A DNA stretch of 64,000 nucleotides from positions 1 to 64,000 of the forward strand of contig JAQGBZ010000202.1 in NCBI GenBank assembly GCA_034687125.1. The letters are read 5' to 3'. The position numbers were made by a program, and so were the translations under genes. Below are positions 52,501 through 64,000 of the stretch, in pieces (positions within the stretch are counted from its first letter, which is position 1; each line of letters begins with the position of its first letter). The notes under the pieces are model-generated. The model made no database searches. It was not told where the DNA came from and saw nothing but the letters and a program-made list of their open reading frames with translations. Source of the stretch: Neelides folsomi. Taxonomy: Eukaryota; Arthropoda; Collembola; Neelipleona; Neelidae.

Positions 52501-53494
52501 TATCATGTAACTTCCTTATGAACATTATTATTTTTAATTAAAGTGAAGAAAATTATTAATCAAATGAACGTTGTTTTAAAAATTACTTATCCTAATTAAA
52601 AAGATTTTAATTTAATCAAGTAGGACCAAACACAAAACTACTCATTCAGCAATGTAAAATGCATGTTGGAAAACTTGAAACTTTGAGTTTCTTCTTCTAC
52701 GTCATTTCATTAGAAAGCATTTGAGAAAACATTCTGACATTCTGAATAGGCAAGTAATTAAATTTTGAATAGAAGCATTTAATTATGAGTAATTTTATTT
52801 ATTTATAAGAAATACACCGTGAACAAACACCATAATCAAGCAATTTATAATATTCTTACAGACAATATTAGATTTCTCATTTTTAATCGATACACATCGA
52901 AATCTTTCATGTTTACTCAACAAAATTAGACTAGATCTTGATAGTTTAGGAAAATGTAAATGTTTACAATTTCCTCCAAATCTCCAAGTACATCTAAAGG
53001 TAGATAATAAATACTATTTACATAACATACATTATGTATGGCTGTATTTACATATATATTAAGTAAGTAAATATACCGTCCTAGGTATATGTATAGGAGT
53101 TCTTGGTCCCATGCTTAAAAATGAATAAATATTCTCGATTTGGTTCTTACATATGGATGAATTGGACAGACGTCAGAGGAAACCTCTTTTACCGCATTTT
53201 ATACCCCCAGAGAAAGGTATCTTACAATATGGAATTTTAAGAGGAATTTGTAGGAGGACTTTAAGCTCTAGAGCCTAATTTCCCATTCAGGCTCCGTCCG
53301 TATAATTTGAGGAAAGGAGTGAAGAAGGTAAATTGATAACGGCTTGGTTCAATTTCCCCTACTAATAGAATTTTCTTACTTTCTGGGACCGTAAATTTCC
53401 AAAGGCAATTCTTTCCCATACGGACCAATTTTTATACGATTCTTCCTTTATTATTAACTCTTCAAAATTCTTATTCAAATACAGTCCAAATTCA
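46578..53494. other. Gene-poor AT-rich stretch
   Basis: No gene with domain support. Two places look more coding-like than their surroundings. One is 46920-47121 (+), an ATG frame ending at a GTAATT donor in phase 1. The other is 51641-51910, a GC-richer block open on both strands. Both are discussed as findings. The rest is AT-rich with short low-quality frames. Confidence 0.45.
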
Positions 53495-53500
53495 AATACT

Positions 53501-53864
53501 CTAAAATCTCCATTAGAACGCCCCGCGTTCTATTCGCAGAATTAAAAAAATACCCCGCGTTCTATTAGAGACCCGCGCTCTATTCGTAAATCTAAATTTC
53601 TACAATTTTTTACAATTTTCTTTAGAAAAATTACTATTTCATGTTTAAATTTTGCGAAATATGAATGATTTTCATTTAAATAGTAATATAGAGTCTATAT
53701 CATTTAATTTATCAATGCTCACACCTCAAAAAGATGCGAGTTTTCTTATAAAGACCCGCGTACTAATTGGGACCCGTGTTCTATTAGAGACCCGCGTTCT
53801 ATTTGAAAATTTTAAATCAACCCCCGCGTTCTAATAGAGACCCGCGTTCTAATGGAGATTTTAG
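53501..53864. mobile_element. 364-bp inverted-repeat transposon remnant built on an 18-bp GC-rich motif
   Basis: The ends are a perfect 21-bp inverted repeat (53501-53521 and 53844-53864; outer sequence CTAAAATCTCCATTAGAACG). It is flanked by a 6-bp direct repeat AATACT (53495-53500 and 53865-53870). Eight copies of a motif of the form CCCGCGTTCTATTAGAGA occur at 53522, 53554, 53572, 53755, 53773, 53791, 53823 and 53841. Spacing within clusters is exactly 18 bp. The centre is AT-rich. No transposase is encoded, so it is a non-autonomous DNA element of a superfamily I cannot assign. Confidence 0.85.
53522..53858 (+). repeat. 18-bp CCCGCG-containing repeat units, eight copies in two subterminal clusters
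   Basis: Units at 53522, 53554, 53572 (left cluster) and 53755, 53773, 53791, 53823, 53841 (right cluster). They are in direct orientation with variants such as CCCGCGTACTAATTGGGA and CCCGTGTTCTATTAGAGA. Because 18 is a multiple of three, the right cluster reads as a repeated six-residue peptide in one frame, which I take as incidental. Confidence 0.85.
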
Positions 53865-53870
53865 AATACT

Positions 53871-55848
53871 CAACATTTGGTTGTCGATTTGAATGAATTT
53901 GAACATTTTCTCGCATTCAAAGCTATTACATAAAGTATAACGAAAATGATAATATAGTAGTTTTATGTAATATGAAGTACATAGTATACTATCAGTATTT
54001 ATATGGTTTGGATAGTTTGTATATGGTTTATAAATATAGAGATAAAGAGCAACAGGCATAATCAGTATTAACATGCTTTTTCTAGCCAGAGACTAAAGTG
54101 TTCATAAATACCAAATAAGAGTTGATTCCCGAGAGAAACGAAAAGAACAAAGTGAGAAAAACGATTTTCCAAGAGAAAAGCGAAGAAATGCGGTGATTTT
54201 ATTCAAAACTTTCTCTCTCCCATTCTTTATCTAAAAGTAAGGGAGCTTTGTATTTCATGCTTAAACCTGGAAAGATTTACTAAGGAGAAGGAACAAAGGT
54301 GGAAGGGTTGAGGGAATTTATGTAAATATATATTCAGGTTGTTTAAAGGATGAAGAGAGGAATAACTATTTTCTTTTCTCTCCTTATGCTTTTACAAATT
54401 AATAGCCATCTTTTGTTTATTTTTCCTTCTTACATCGTTCGCACGGTTTGTAAGTAAGGTTTAATACTGTTATACAAAAAAGGAAATGAACCATAAGATT
54501 TCATTGAATCTTCTATCCTTCCATCATTCCTTTGAACAAATAAAACTCTTCGTTCTTTTAGAGACCCAAACACTATTTTCCCTTTCTGTGTCAATTTGCT
54601 TTTGGAACAACACTCTCGTCTCTCATCTACATTTTACATACAACAGTGAATGAATTCCCATATATGAAACGTTAAAACAAGGTAAAATCAAATTGATCAA
54701 ATTTCAATAAAGTTGGTTCTTAAGTTTCAATTTTCAATATAAAATGATGTTAAAATGTTTTCTGATAATTAAATAATTACAGATAACTAACTTTAATTAC
54801 CTACAAGGAATTGTATTTGGCCATTGTTAATATTAATACAATTAAGATTTTAGAATGTAATAATGATGGATTTTTAAATGATTTGATCATGCACTTGACT
54901 TGGAATGCGTAGTTAAAAAGGCTCTTGTTTTACGACTAGCTATAAAAAGTCCATTGGCGTGAGTGAGAGGAAAAGAATTTTTTATTCTTAAGGTAAGATC
55001 TAAAGTAAAAGGAAGGTTGAATTTAATTTTCTCCATTTTTCCCCATGAAGACGTCTGGTGGTCCTTGGCAGCCGTAAAAGGTTTAAAAGGCCCTCCCGAA
55101 TCGTTAATATTAATTTGATACAAGAGAGCCGTCGTAATAGCCGGGGAAGAGGAAAGCGAGTGGAAGAGTAAAAATGCTTTTAGCTTCCTGGGATCACACG
55201 AGTGAAAGCAGAGAGGTGGAGGAGGAGGGCAAAAGATAATGCGACTTTATCACCGCTTTATTTCTTGATACATCTCAACAGAGTCTGTCTTCAAGTTCCA
55301 ACTCATCTCCTCTCACTCTCCCGTCACTCCTCAATTACAAATGTGCGTCTCTCCACCAAACTAACACTTTTTACTCGCTCTCGTAATTCACTTTTTAATA
55401 TCAACAAACTTTTCTGTCTTACTTTTCTCACATGTCTCAAGAGTTTAATTTTATAAATTTAAACTTTATTTAATTCATAGTAAAATTATTAAAAGTTTAA
55501 ATGACCAAATATTTACAGATACTGACACTAATGTCTGTACAATATTAATTATTATTACATTTACTCTTAAAACTGGATTTGAAATTTATAATGCTTTTAT
55601 AACATTTAAATGGGATTTAAATGAAAAAGATAAAATTGCAAATTTTTCATTGCAAAATACAAATATTTTGTATTTTTGTTAAATGAGAGGGCAGAACATT
55701 ATAAGAAACAAAGTTCGAAAAGGAAGAATCTGAAGACTTGCAAAAAGCTCATTAACTTTGAAAAAATTGAGTTGGGATCAAAAGGACCTTTTTGAATTTT
55801 TCCCCGATGCAATTATTTACATACACAAGAAATTGTTAATAACGGAAG
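53871..55848. other. AT-rich intergenic stretch
   Basis: Nothing recognisable. Frames here are short and unsupported. Confidence 0.45.
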
Positions 55849-55930
55849 ATGAATCGAGAAGAGATGATGAGGGGGCCGTACGTTCTTGTAAGCGATCCGG
55901 ACAGTCCGCATCCTTTCCCTGTTCGCATTC
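55849..55930 (+). CDS. Candidate alternative first coding exon A of a gene continuing past the right edge
   Basis: It starts at ATG and reads 27 codons plus one base to a strong donor, ATTC|GTAAGT. The block is clearly GC-richer than its surroundings. The encoded start includes EEMMRGPYVLVSDPDSPHPF. It ends with one base of an unfinished codon (phase 1), exactly what the exon at 63969 needs. The resulting junction codon is CCG (Pro). No known family is recognised. Confidence 0.5.
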
Positions 55931-58900
55931 GTAAGTTTCTTGCCTTTTTGTAAAAGACGTCATTCGCCTTGTGTTACATTATGAGAGGTAATGAGGAAAC
56001 AAACAATGCGACATTTTATTTTGTTCATTTTTCCTTTTTATTAAAAAGTCCGTTGTTTATTAGTTCATATATGTTTGGCGCTTTTGGAAGGTATTTTTGA
56101 CTAAACTTATTTTATACTAAGAATACTACAAAAGAGAAAATTATAAATGTTTTAATTGCTATTTAAATAATTTGGATTATTTTTAAATTCTTGAGTTTTG
56201 GAATGAAAATGATTTTCGAAGGAATTCCAAGAATTTGGAAATTCAAACTTTCTTTCTATTTGAACTGTAAAGTGATTCTCAAACTCTTGCAATTTCCCTT
56301 CACAAGATCCTAAATATCCGACTTTACTTATAAATGACACAAAAGCACTTAAGAGTTGATTCTTCGAACAACTTTCAATCTCATTTCTTCTCTTTATTTA
56401 TTCACAGAAAAGTTCAAAGTTGATTCAATTCTTTACAAATTGACCATTTTCGCAATCCAAATCATTGATGCTTTATAGCCATTGAACGATTCAATCAGAA
56501 TTTCTATTCTTTTACTAACATTAAAAATTAATGCATTTTAATTTATTTATTGAACATTTCTTGTTTGAAAAATAAATTTTAATTGGAAATGTACTTTGTG
56601 TTAAAAATGAATGGCCTTCATGTCAACTCTGCATGTTTGGTGTTTCTTTAACTTGGAAAGAGGGCAAAGGAATGAATAATTAAACCTCCCTTGTTTTTCT
56701 TAATACAATCAATATAAATGATCGTATTAGTTGCGACTGAAACAATGTTGGACAATCTACCTACTTATTATACTCATTGTCAGTATATCACGTACTTTAG
56801 TACCAGTTAGTTTCAAAGCAAAAGGTAAAATACATATACTAATTACACAATTCACTAAAATGTTTGGAAATACTTAATCTAACTGTATCTAATTTAGGCA
56901 ATATGTTTTAACTTATGGCTTAATAGACTATAACAATAAACATTATCTTAAATGCATACTTAATCATATGGATATTGCATGTTAAATTAAACGTTGTCCT
57001 TTAGTATTAATATATCTTAAATGCTTTTAATATGATTTAATCATTAACAGGCAAAGTATTAATATAATTTTATTGATTAAGTTTTTTTCCTAAGAAATAA
57101 TTATTTTTCCCAGCTCTTTTTTAATTATCAAAATATTGTGAAATACAGTTTAATCAATTTTGAATTTAGAATTCCGATTAAAAACTCAGAGTTATTAAGA
57201 ACTTTTTCTGTTATAGATATAAATAAAGGGTTGACTTTTAAAACTTGAAATGGATTTTGAATCTTGATATTGAGTTTAATTTTGAAATTGAGATGATGTT
57301 TACATAAGGGCCATTGTTCCCAAAGTGGAAAGTTGAGAAGAAAAGTTTCCCTCGTTCGCTACATAAAAGTGAAAGGTTTAATGAACAGACTTCCTATGGT
57401 GGGAACGGGTAAAGATATTTATTTCCCTCGCCTCTCATCTCAATCTCAAACAAATGGGGGAAAAGAAGTATTACGCATCCTGTCCCACACTTAAAAGTAC
57501 AAGTGGGGATAAAAAGTATAAAAGAGGAGAATATAAATAAGAAAGAAAATGAAGAGTTATAAATTGGAGTATTTGAGATCCCTGACACGTTTTCCATTTC
57601 ATCTCGAGAACATCGTGTAAATATAAACAAAGACAGAGAACCGCACTTCGCTCACCTTTGCCCTTTCAAAAAAGACTCTTTTTTCATCCTCGTTCGTCAT
57701 TACAAAATTCCCCCACTTCAACAAGAGTTCTCACATAAATAAATATTTTCTTATTTCTCAGACGTCGTCCATCCCTTGAATGAAAATGAGATGCGTGAGA
57801 AAAAAATCATTTTTTTAAATCTTATTTTGAGCATTAATTTGATTTTTCCTTTTCCTCCTAACTCGAATTCCTATAATATAATCAAAACATTTTTTGTACT
57901 ATGGTCCAAATTGGTTTGTTTAAATGGATTTAATAGTTTAGTGAATTGGTGGAAATAGGAGTTTATCTTTCATTAATTTATTCAATGAGAGCTCGCAGGA
58001 CGGTCGAGACGGTTCCTTCATAAAAACCATTAAAGTAATAAAATGAACCATGAAGGAAGCAATGATTAATTATTCTTATTTCTCAATTGCGGGTTGTCCT
58101 AATTAAACAATTATAACATCTCATAAAACTTTCCCTTCTGTTTTCTCTTCTCTATTTCTCATAACGTTGTATTTTCACTCGACTTTGTCTGGAAGAAAAC
58201 GAATTATAATGAAGAATATTATGTTCTCGGGTTTTATATCCCAAAGGGATATAAAAGGCATTAATGAAAATGAATGTTCTGTTTAAAATACTACTTCTTC
58301 CTTTAATAAGATCCAAGCATCTACGCACTGAAACTGTAACCGTTATTCAAGCCATTTCTTGAGTCATTTCAAAGTCTGTTATAATTGATTTAATATACAT
58401 TCAATATGGCTACTTACGAAAAATGTTAAAATATTTACTATAAATTTAGTGATACAATTACATATTTTATGTGTATTCATATTATTTTTTAGGTGTTATG
58501 TAACTATCCTAAATAAATGCCGCTATTCAATATGAAATTAAGTTGTAAATTGCATGCACAATACCTTGAGTCAAACTTTATAGATGCACAGATGGTTATA
58601 TATTTTACCTGTTATGTAATTGGCTTTCATAAATAAGTTTTTTTCTTGCATGAGGTTGTGTTCTTATATTGGGTATAATACTGTGTATATATTTACATAT
58701 CCTACATACTAGTATAGTGCATAATACTCATATTCTCCTTTTGACTTCCACGGCCATCAAACAGAAAGAGATAAAGTCGAAATTATTTAATTTGGGACAA
58801 ATCTATTAGTCATGATTAAGATAGTTGGTAATGGGGGAATTATTAAAGGTATCGACTGTCGTGTGTCCTTTGTTTACGCTCGTGCCTATCTTGTCTTAAT

Positions 58901-60344
58901 TTCGATATATTTATAAATGCCCTAATTTCGGAGTTAAATGAAGGGGATTTTCCAAGGGAGACTTAACGTTTGCCGTGAGAGGCTTTCATAAGACTCCCAG
59001 TTTCAAATAAGTCAGAAGAAAAAGAGATCGATGAAAGGAAACTTACTTCAGTCACAAGTATTAAGCCATTGTGGCGATGTGGCGAAGGTCCACTTTTAAA
59101 TAAAACAATTCTCCTTCAATTTGCACGAGGAAGAAAAACGTCCCTTTTCACCACGATTCCACTATTCGAACAACTTAAGAATTTCAAATTTGACAAAACT
59201 TTTCCGACACCATTTTTAAGCCTCCTAAAAATAAGTTCTTTAATCCTCTTCCATGTTTCGCTCAACGAACTCGATAAAGTTTTAATAGCTTTATTTAACC
59301 GTCTGTGACCTGTTAAGCATTAAATCGGATTAAATTACACAATTTCTATACTTTTATGACTCTTATCTCACCATTTCACCATTCTCAACCAATTTTCAAT
59401 CATGAGTTAAAAATTAAAATGAATTAACCCAATAAATATCCATTTATCTTAAAGTACCTGTAGAGTAAAATATATCGATACAAATACTCCTGGCTTCCTT
59501 AACTCGTAAAATAAGACTTAAAATCTTAAGTCAATTAAAGACTTCACCAACTTTAAATATAAAATTTAATTGTAAAAGTTCCTACGAACCTTTTAATGTT
59601 TTTATTCTCCTTATTAAATATCCAGTATATCCTGATAGGTTTCTTTAACCAAAAAATAGAATACTGTTCAATTTATTTTGGGACTCCATCCAGTTGAAGA
59701 GTACCAGGAGTAGTTATATAAAAGGGACTTTATAGATTATTGCAGGCGATTGCGAGAATATAAATCAGGACGGGTTTAGAAGTGCAAATCTTGGGATTTC
59801 CTCTCCTTTTCTGCCCTTACGTTTCCTTTTCCTTTTCCCTCAAATGACCCTTATATATTAAATACATCTCCCGCTGGAAGTGAAAGGGGATATAAAAGTG
59901 AAAATTCAGGGTTATTGAACAATACGGGCCGAACTTGGCGTTCGTGAGACTCCAAGAAAGATCAAAAAGAAAAGTTTATTTAGTCCTTCGTCTATAACTC
60001 CTTCTTGCTTATAAATAAAGAGTAAACGGAGAAACTTTTTCTCCCCTTCCCTCAATGCGTATTTTGTGAGGAAAAGATTGAACTTTTCTTAAAATACCAT
60101 TTCCTTCAAAGTCTGGACCTTTATAGAATTACTTGTAATATACCATATAACTGTATATCTGTAATAGAAGTGTAGAAGCCTCATCTTCTCCCTCCCTTGA
60201 AAGTATCCTTCATAATTTATGGAAACAAGTTTTGTGAAATTGAGCTGACTCCGAGCGAGGGAAAGTCTCAAGTTCCTCATTCTCATTTCCTCTCACGGAT
60301 ATTTCTCTGGTGGTTGACTTTTGGTGGGAAGTGAATTAAATACG
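55931..60344. other. Intergenic or intronic sequence between candidate first exons A and B
   Basis: AT-rich with no other supported exon. If exon A is real, this is part of a long intron. Confidence 0.4.
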
Positions 60345-60513
60345 ATGGACTTCTTAGGAGCACCACGTCTTGACGTTCCAATCCCTATGGCGGAGATGAC
60401 GGAACTTTCTGGGTCGTCTGAAGGGAGAAAGGGGTCAATGAGTCTTCACCCTCCTTCAATTCCCACACAACAACGACGGTCTGTCACTGGATATGATGCG
60501 TCTTATAATGAAA
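60345..60513 (+). CDS. Candidate alternative first coding exon B
   Basis: From ATG, 56 codons plus one base to a consensus donor GAAA|GTAAGT. The peptide begins MDFLGAPRLDVPIPMAEM, then a Ser/Gly/Arg-rich stretch (SSEGRKGSMS, QQRRSVTGYD), and looks disordered with possible phosphorylation sites. It ends in phase 1, the same as exons A and C, and would join 63969 with junction codon ACG (Thr). Composition is clearly coding-like against the local background. Product unknown. Confidence 0.6.
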
Positions 60514-62714
60514 GTAAGTGATTTAATTTAATAATTAGCTACGTATTTATAAATACATAATTAAATAGGTAGTATTTCAATTACGTATATGATAATTACC
60601 CATATTCATTCATTAAACGGTCATTCATAAATTCACCTACATGCCATGTTCATTTGTTTACATTCATTTACATTTGATGTTTATCTATACAGAGTGCGCT
60701 ATAAGTGTCTTTCTTTTTTACTTTGACAACCATAACAAAAAGAAAGATACTTATGGCGCACCCAGTATAAGTGTATTTATATTTATCTTGTATTACTGTA
60801 TTCCTCTACTATACTGTATTACAGATAGTATATTTACTTGTAATATTCCTTTTAGTCTTTATCATTTTTTTAAATCCTGCATTGAATCTATTCCATGAAC
60901 AAGTCTCAATTAAGAATTATTGACAAATTGAATTAAGGGTTTATTAATTTTCTTTGGAATCTGAGATCCGGATATTTCTGAGGAATTAATCAAAAAGAGT
61001 CTTGTTCTTTTCTTCAAACGAGGTCCATTGAGGGAAAAGAGAGATTTAATAAAAAGGGAAGATTTGGGAAGAAGCCTTGAAGGAAGGGAAGATTTGATCC
61101 CTCTGGAATTGAGATGATGAGACAGATATGAGTACCAATGTAATCCTTTCCCTTTTGAGGGAAAAAGATAAAAGATGGTGTAATTGTGAGCCTTTCTTCC
61201 TATAATTTCTCTCGATAATGCGAAGCGGAAATAGACCCTAGAGAATATTAGAGATGGAACTAACTAACTACTTAAATTCGACTCTTTTCCTTTAACATGC
61301 TTGGGGAGGAGATCTGCCAAGATTTCCTTTCTCTGCATTTCCTTCGTCTTTTGAGGAGAATAAATCGATTCGGAATAATATCTCCCATTCAATAAAGATT
61401 TCACTTTTCCTTTTACTTCCTTTTTATTCCGATGTACGTGATTGGATTTTGATACCTTTATCATTTGGAATATTTAAGAATTCTTTCTTGAATTCTGATC
61501 GATTCTCTTTTGAATTGAAAGGATTCGTTTATTCAAAAAGATATACGAGATGATTTCGTATGATCTCATAGCTCCAATTTCATATCTATTTAATGGTTGT
61601 AGTAAAATATGAAATTATCATTTGGAGAGCTATGTACTTACATTTACCATTTACCTTTATTAGGTACAGATTATTGTACAAATAAATATTCAGCCTTAAA
61701 ATAATAAACCATTTGCTTTAAAATTTACAATGCAATAAAACTTTCAAGTTGGTCCGTTTTTCTAAAAATAGGTTTTACCACCCCGAACCCCTAAAAGGGC
61801 TATAACTTATATAAGCATATGGAGGATGTTGAAAAAAACCGACATTAATTGATGCTACTTCTTCAAACTCCGAATTGTCGTAAAATATCCTAGTGGAATA
61901 TAGAGAATAAAAGTAAGCATATTGAGTTTCCCACATCCTCCCTAGGCATTCATCCCCTTTCACAACCCCGTCCTTTATTTTCTTGTTTGGATGAACGGGA
62001 GTTTGGATCATCTGTTTTTCATCCCTCCCGAACTTTCGCATTCTCTGTAACTCTGGACTGCATGAACGGACATTATGTATTTAGTAGCCAAGGAAGGACC
62101 CGGGCAAAAAGAACCCTCGCCCTCTCCCTTCCAAATAATATTTTTATGCGTCATTCCTTCTAACTTAAATTCATCTCTTCAAATTCTAAATTCAACAATC
62201 GACAATAATCTCCATACATCATATATAATACAATCCAGTAATTCCATATATTTATATTCAAATGAAGCAGTTTGAAAAGGAAAGTATATTCTAAGGCATT
62301 TGGATCATTTAGAATTTTTCCAAACTTTTGAACCAACCCGTAGAGGGAAAAGAGAAGTCTCGGAATTCTTCAAAAGCAAAAGTCCTTCATGCATTCGCAA
62401 ATGATTCTGCGAGTGAATTTGTTCAAGCGAAAAGTGTTTTGTAGTAATTTTGTACACAGTTAAAGACTTTGTGTCAAACTTTGGTAAGTCTTATACACTG
62501 TGTTGACGGAGTTCGTTTGCCCCTTTACTTCTCAATTGTGTTGTGCGTGGAAAGTTTTCATGGGATTTCTCCATCCGTATTTTCTCATTAAAATGGTACA
62601 ATTTGGCCTGTAGAGCTTTCAAGACCGAAGAGTGTCAAGTGGAAATTGTGAGCCTTTGGAAGGGGATTTGAATACAAATAGAGAGCACAGGAGGAGGATA
62701 ACATAATTTGAAAG
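60514..62714. other. Sequence between candidate first exons B and C
   Basis: Apart from the 76-bp element, I see nothing. The short frames at 61264-61464, 61775-62041 and 62075-62275 have no support. The last 300 bp must contain a promoter if exon C is a true first exon. Confidence 0.4.
60690..60765. mobile_element. 76-bp TA-flanked inverted-repeat element (Tc1/mariner-type MITE), copy 2
   Basis: It begins CAGAGTGCGCTATAAGTGTC and ends GATACTTATGGCGCACCCAG. TA flanks lie at 60688-60689 and 60766-60767. It has the same length and architecture as 11550-11625, with GC in place of GG in the ends; the C/G change appears on both arms, preserving pairing. The internal loops differ. It lies 177 bp past candidate exon B. 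Confidence 0.85.
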
Positions 62715-62892
62715 ATGTCAACAAGGGTGGGTGAAGGGAGCGTGTCTCCAAGAGCAAGCACAAGTGTATCTTTGAGTGGTTCTCCAGCAATGAAGCCACC
62801 ATTGGACAAAAGAGTGCCAAAAAGGGGAATAGACCAAGTCATCAATCTCCCTGTGGATAACTCTAATAAACTCGTCTACACAAACAATGATG
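62715..62892 (+). CDS. Candidate alternative first coding exon C
   Basis: ATG followed by 59 codons and one base, to the donor GATG|GTAAAA. The peptide starts MSTRVGEGSVSPRASTSVSL and is Ser/Pro/Lys-rich, then more ordered (RGIDQVINLPVDNSNKLVY). It ends in phase 1 and joins the exon at 63969 with junction codon GCG (Ala). The frame does continue past the donor to a stop at 62960, so an unspliced 81-residue product cannot be excluded. The sequence past the donor is AT-rich and not coding-like. Confidence 0.6.
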
Positions 62893-63288
62893 GTAAAATA
62901 ATACTATTAGTAAATTGCTATAATGTTATGTCGTTCTTAGATTCTTCTAAATACCTGTAGAAATACATATTACTTATCAACAGATCAACACGTTAAAGTG
63001 CGAAGTGTGATTCCAATCTGTTGATAGTTTTATTGATTATTTTCTTTCTTATGGCAAAATATGTGTAAACATATTGGGGGCATATAGGAAAATCATGTTC
63101 TTTTGCAAATTATTTAAATATAATAGTAATACTAACTTTATAGAGATCTATCTAAAATAGAAAATTTTTCATAATGTTTTATTGTAGAGTAAGTTTTAAA
63201 AAGAGTCGGCAATCAATTTTGAAAAGAAATGTCATTGGTATTTATGATCTTGTAAATATCTGATCATTAATTTTATAAACGTAGTATC

Positions 63289-63404
63289 ATGAGATTTTTT
63301 TATTTCAAAACCCCGACGTTGTTGCAAGATCCCCAAAATTACATGTTACTTATTATATGGGAAACTTACGACAAGGTCGGGGTTTCGAAATAAAAAAATC
63401 TCAT
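63289..63404. mobile_element. 116-bp fold-back element
   Basis: The two 29-bp arms (63289-63317 and 63376-63404) are inverted copies with one mismatch (outer sequence ATGAGATTTTTTTATTTC, inner CCCCGAC). A 58-bp loop separates them. The flanks AGTATC and AGTCTC resemble a degraded 6-bp duplication but are not identical. It looks like a small non-autonomous DNA element. It lies in the presumed intron between exon C and the exon at 63969. Confidence 0.7.
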
Positions 63405-63968
63405 AGTCTCCAATGAAAAACCGATAAATGTGTATAAATTAATTGGCCATGGTTGCCCTGCATTAACTGTCATGTCAAAGACCTCGGATAGTTCGATAGA
63501 AATAAGCACTTGATGACAGTTTAAAGACTCGAGGTTAAAAATACAAATTCATTAAATTTTCAATCATGTTTTTATTCAGTTTTGAATCTCTTCCAATCTT
63601 TTCTTCGAGTTGTTCTACTAAACAATGTTCTACTATGCAGTATTTGTACCTTTGGGTTATAGTAAATGAAGATGTCTCTAACAAAAGTATATTGACCTAA
63701 ATATACTGCTATACATGCATAAATATTTGTATTGTTCAATGGAAGTTCTCTCTTTAATTTTTAATTGTAAAAAACATTAAAATATTTTAAAGGCTTTAAC
63801 AAGCTATAGGAATTTGGAGTAATTAATGAAGTTGGAATGACTGATGGAATTTTTATTTCCTTTAAATTGGACGTCGCCATAAAAAGCAATTTTAATGAAC
63901 TTTAAGTATCTCCAATTAGGAAAACTAGAATAAAATAATTCATCCCGAATTCTTTAAAATTTGAATAG

Positions 63969-64000
63969 CGGATGTGCTGGAAGAATTGGAATGGCCCAAG
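63969..64000 (+). CDS. Candidate common second exon, cut by the window edge
   Basis: The acceptor TTTGAATAG is followed by two bases completing a codon, then DVLEELEWPK in frame to the last base of the window. GC content jumps compared with the preceding kilobase. The phase accepts exons A, B and C alike. Only 32 nt are visible, so the product cannot be named. Confidence 0.5.

Noticed and set aside
53652-53834. Frame with a repeated TRVL-type peptide
   Set aside because: The repetition comes from the 18-bp motif of the transposon, which happens to be a multiple of three.
1-64000. tRNA, rRNA, known microRNA and CRISPR arrays
   Set aside because: I looked for tRNA B-box-like blocks and for several conserved animal microRNA sequences and found none; no spaced identical repeats of CRISPR type are present.

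Overview
This is an AT-rich nuclear window from an animal, almost certainly an arthropod. Genes are split by many introns (most 50-300 bp) with GT-AG borders. The gene set fits: a KLHL20/diablo Kelch protein, a modular-serine-protease-like clip-less protease with Sushi and wonton-like modules, an FAD-dependent GMC oxidoreductase, a moody/Tre1-type GPCR with an NRY motif, a serpin, the mitochondrial complex III hinge protein, and the axonemal EF-hand protein DRC8. I cannot name the species. All gene models were built by hand from reading-frame continuity across splice sites; in every complete model the exon lengths sum to a whole number of codons.

Layout. 0-1.5 kb: last three exons of an acidic, coiled-coil nuclear-type protein (+). 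4.4-5.0 kb: intronless secreted or anchored Cys/Gly-rich protein (-). 5.2-8.1 kb: 11-exon GMC oxidoreductase (-), starting only 180 bp upstream of that small gene. 10.5-14.7 kb: 1175-residue protein I do not recognise (+), convergent with a 771-residue protein at 15.0-18.5 kb (-) that carries two serpin domains in tandem. 21.1-29.4 kb: GPCR (+) with a 5 kb first intron. 29.9-30.9 kb: DRC8/EFCAB2 (-). 33.3-36.7 kb: modular serine protease (+). 37.3-37.8 kb: UQCRH (-). 38.5-42.2 kb: 16-exon KLHL20 (+).

From 42.2 kb to the end there are few genes. This stretch holds a 1461-bp hAT element with an intact 8-bp target duplication, a 364-bp inverted-repeat element built around an 18-bp GC-rich motif, and a 116-bp fold-back. 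A 76-bp TA-flanked mini-transposon at 60.7 kb has a sister copy of exactly the same length in an intron at 11.5 kb. Three widely spaced short exons (55.8, 60.3 and 62.7 kb) start with ATG and all end in the same splice phase. Each joins in frame to an exon running off the right edge at 63,969. I read them as alternative first exons of one gene that continues outside the window.

The genes do not form a pathway. The serpin-like protein and the modular protease both belong to families of extracellular proteolytic cascades, but they lie 15 kb apart and nothing in the sequence ties them together.
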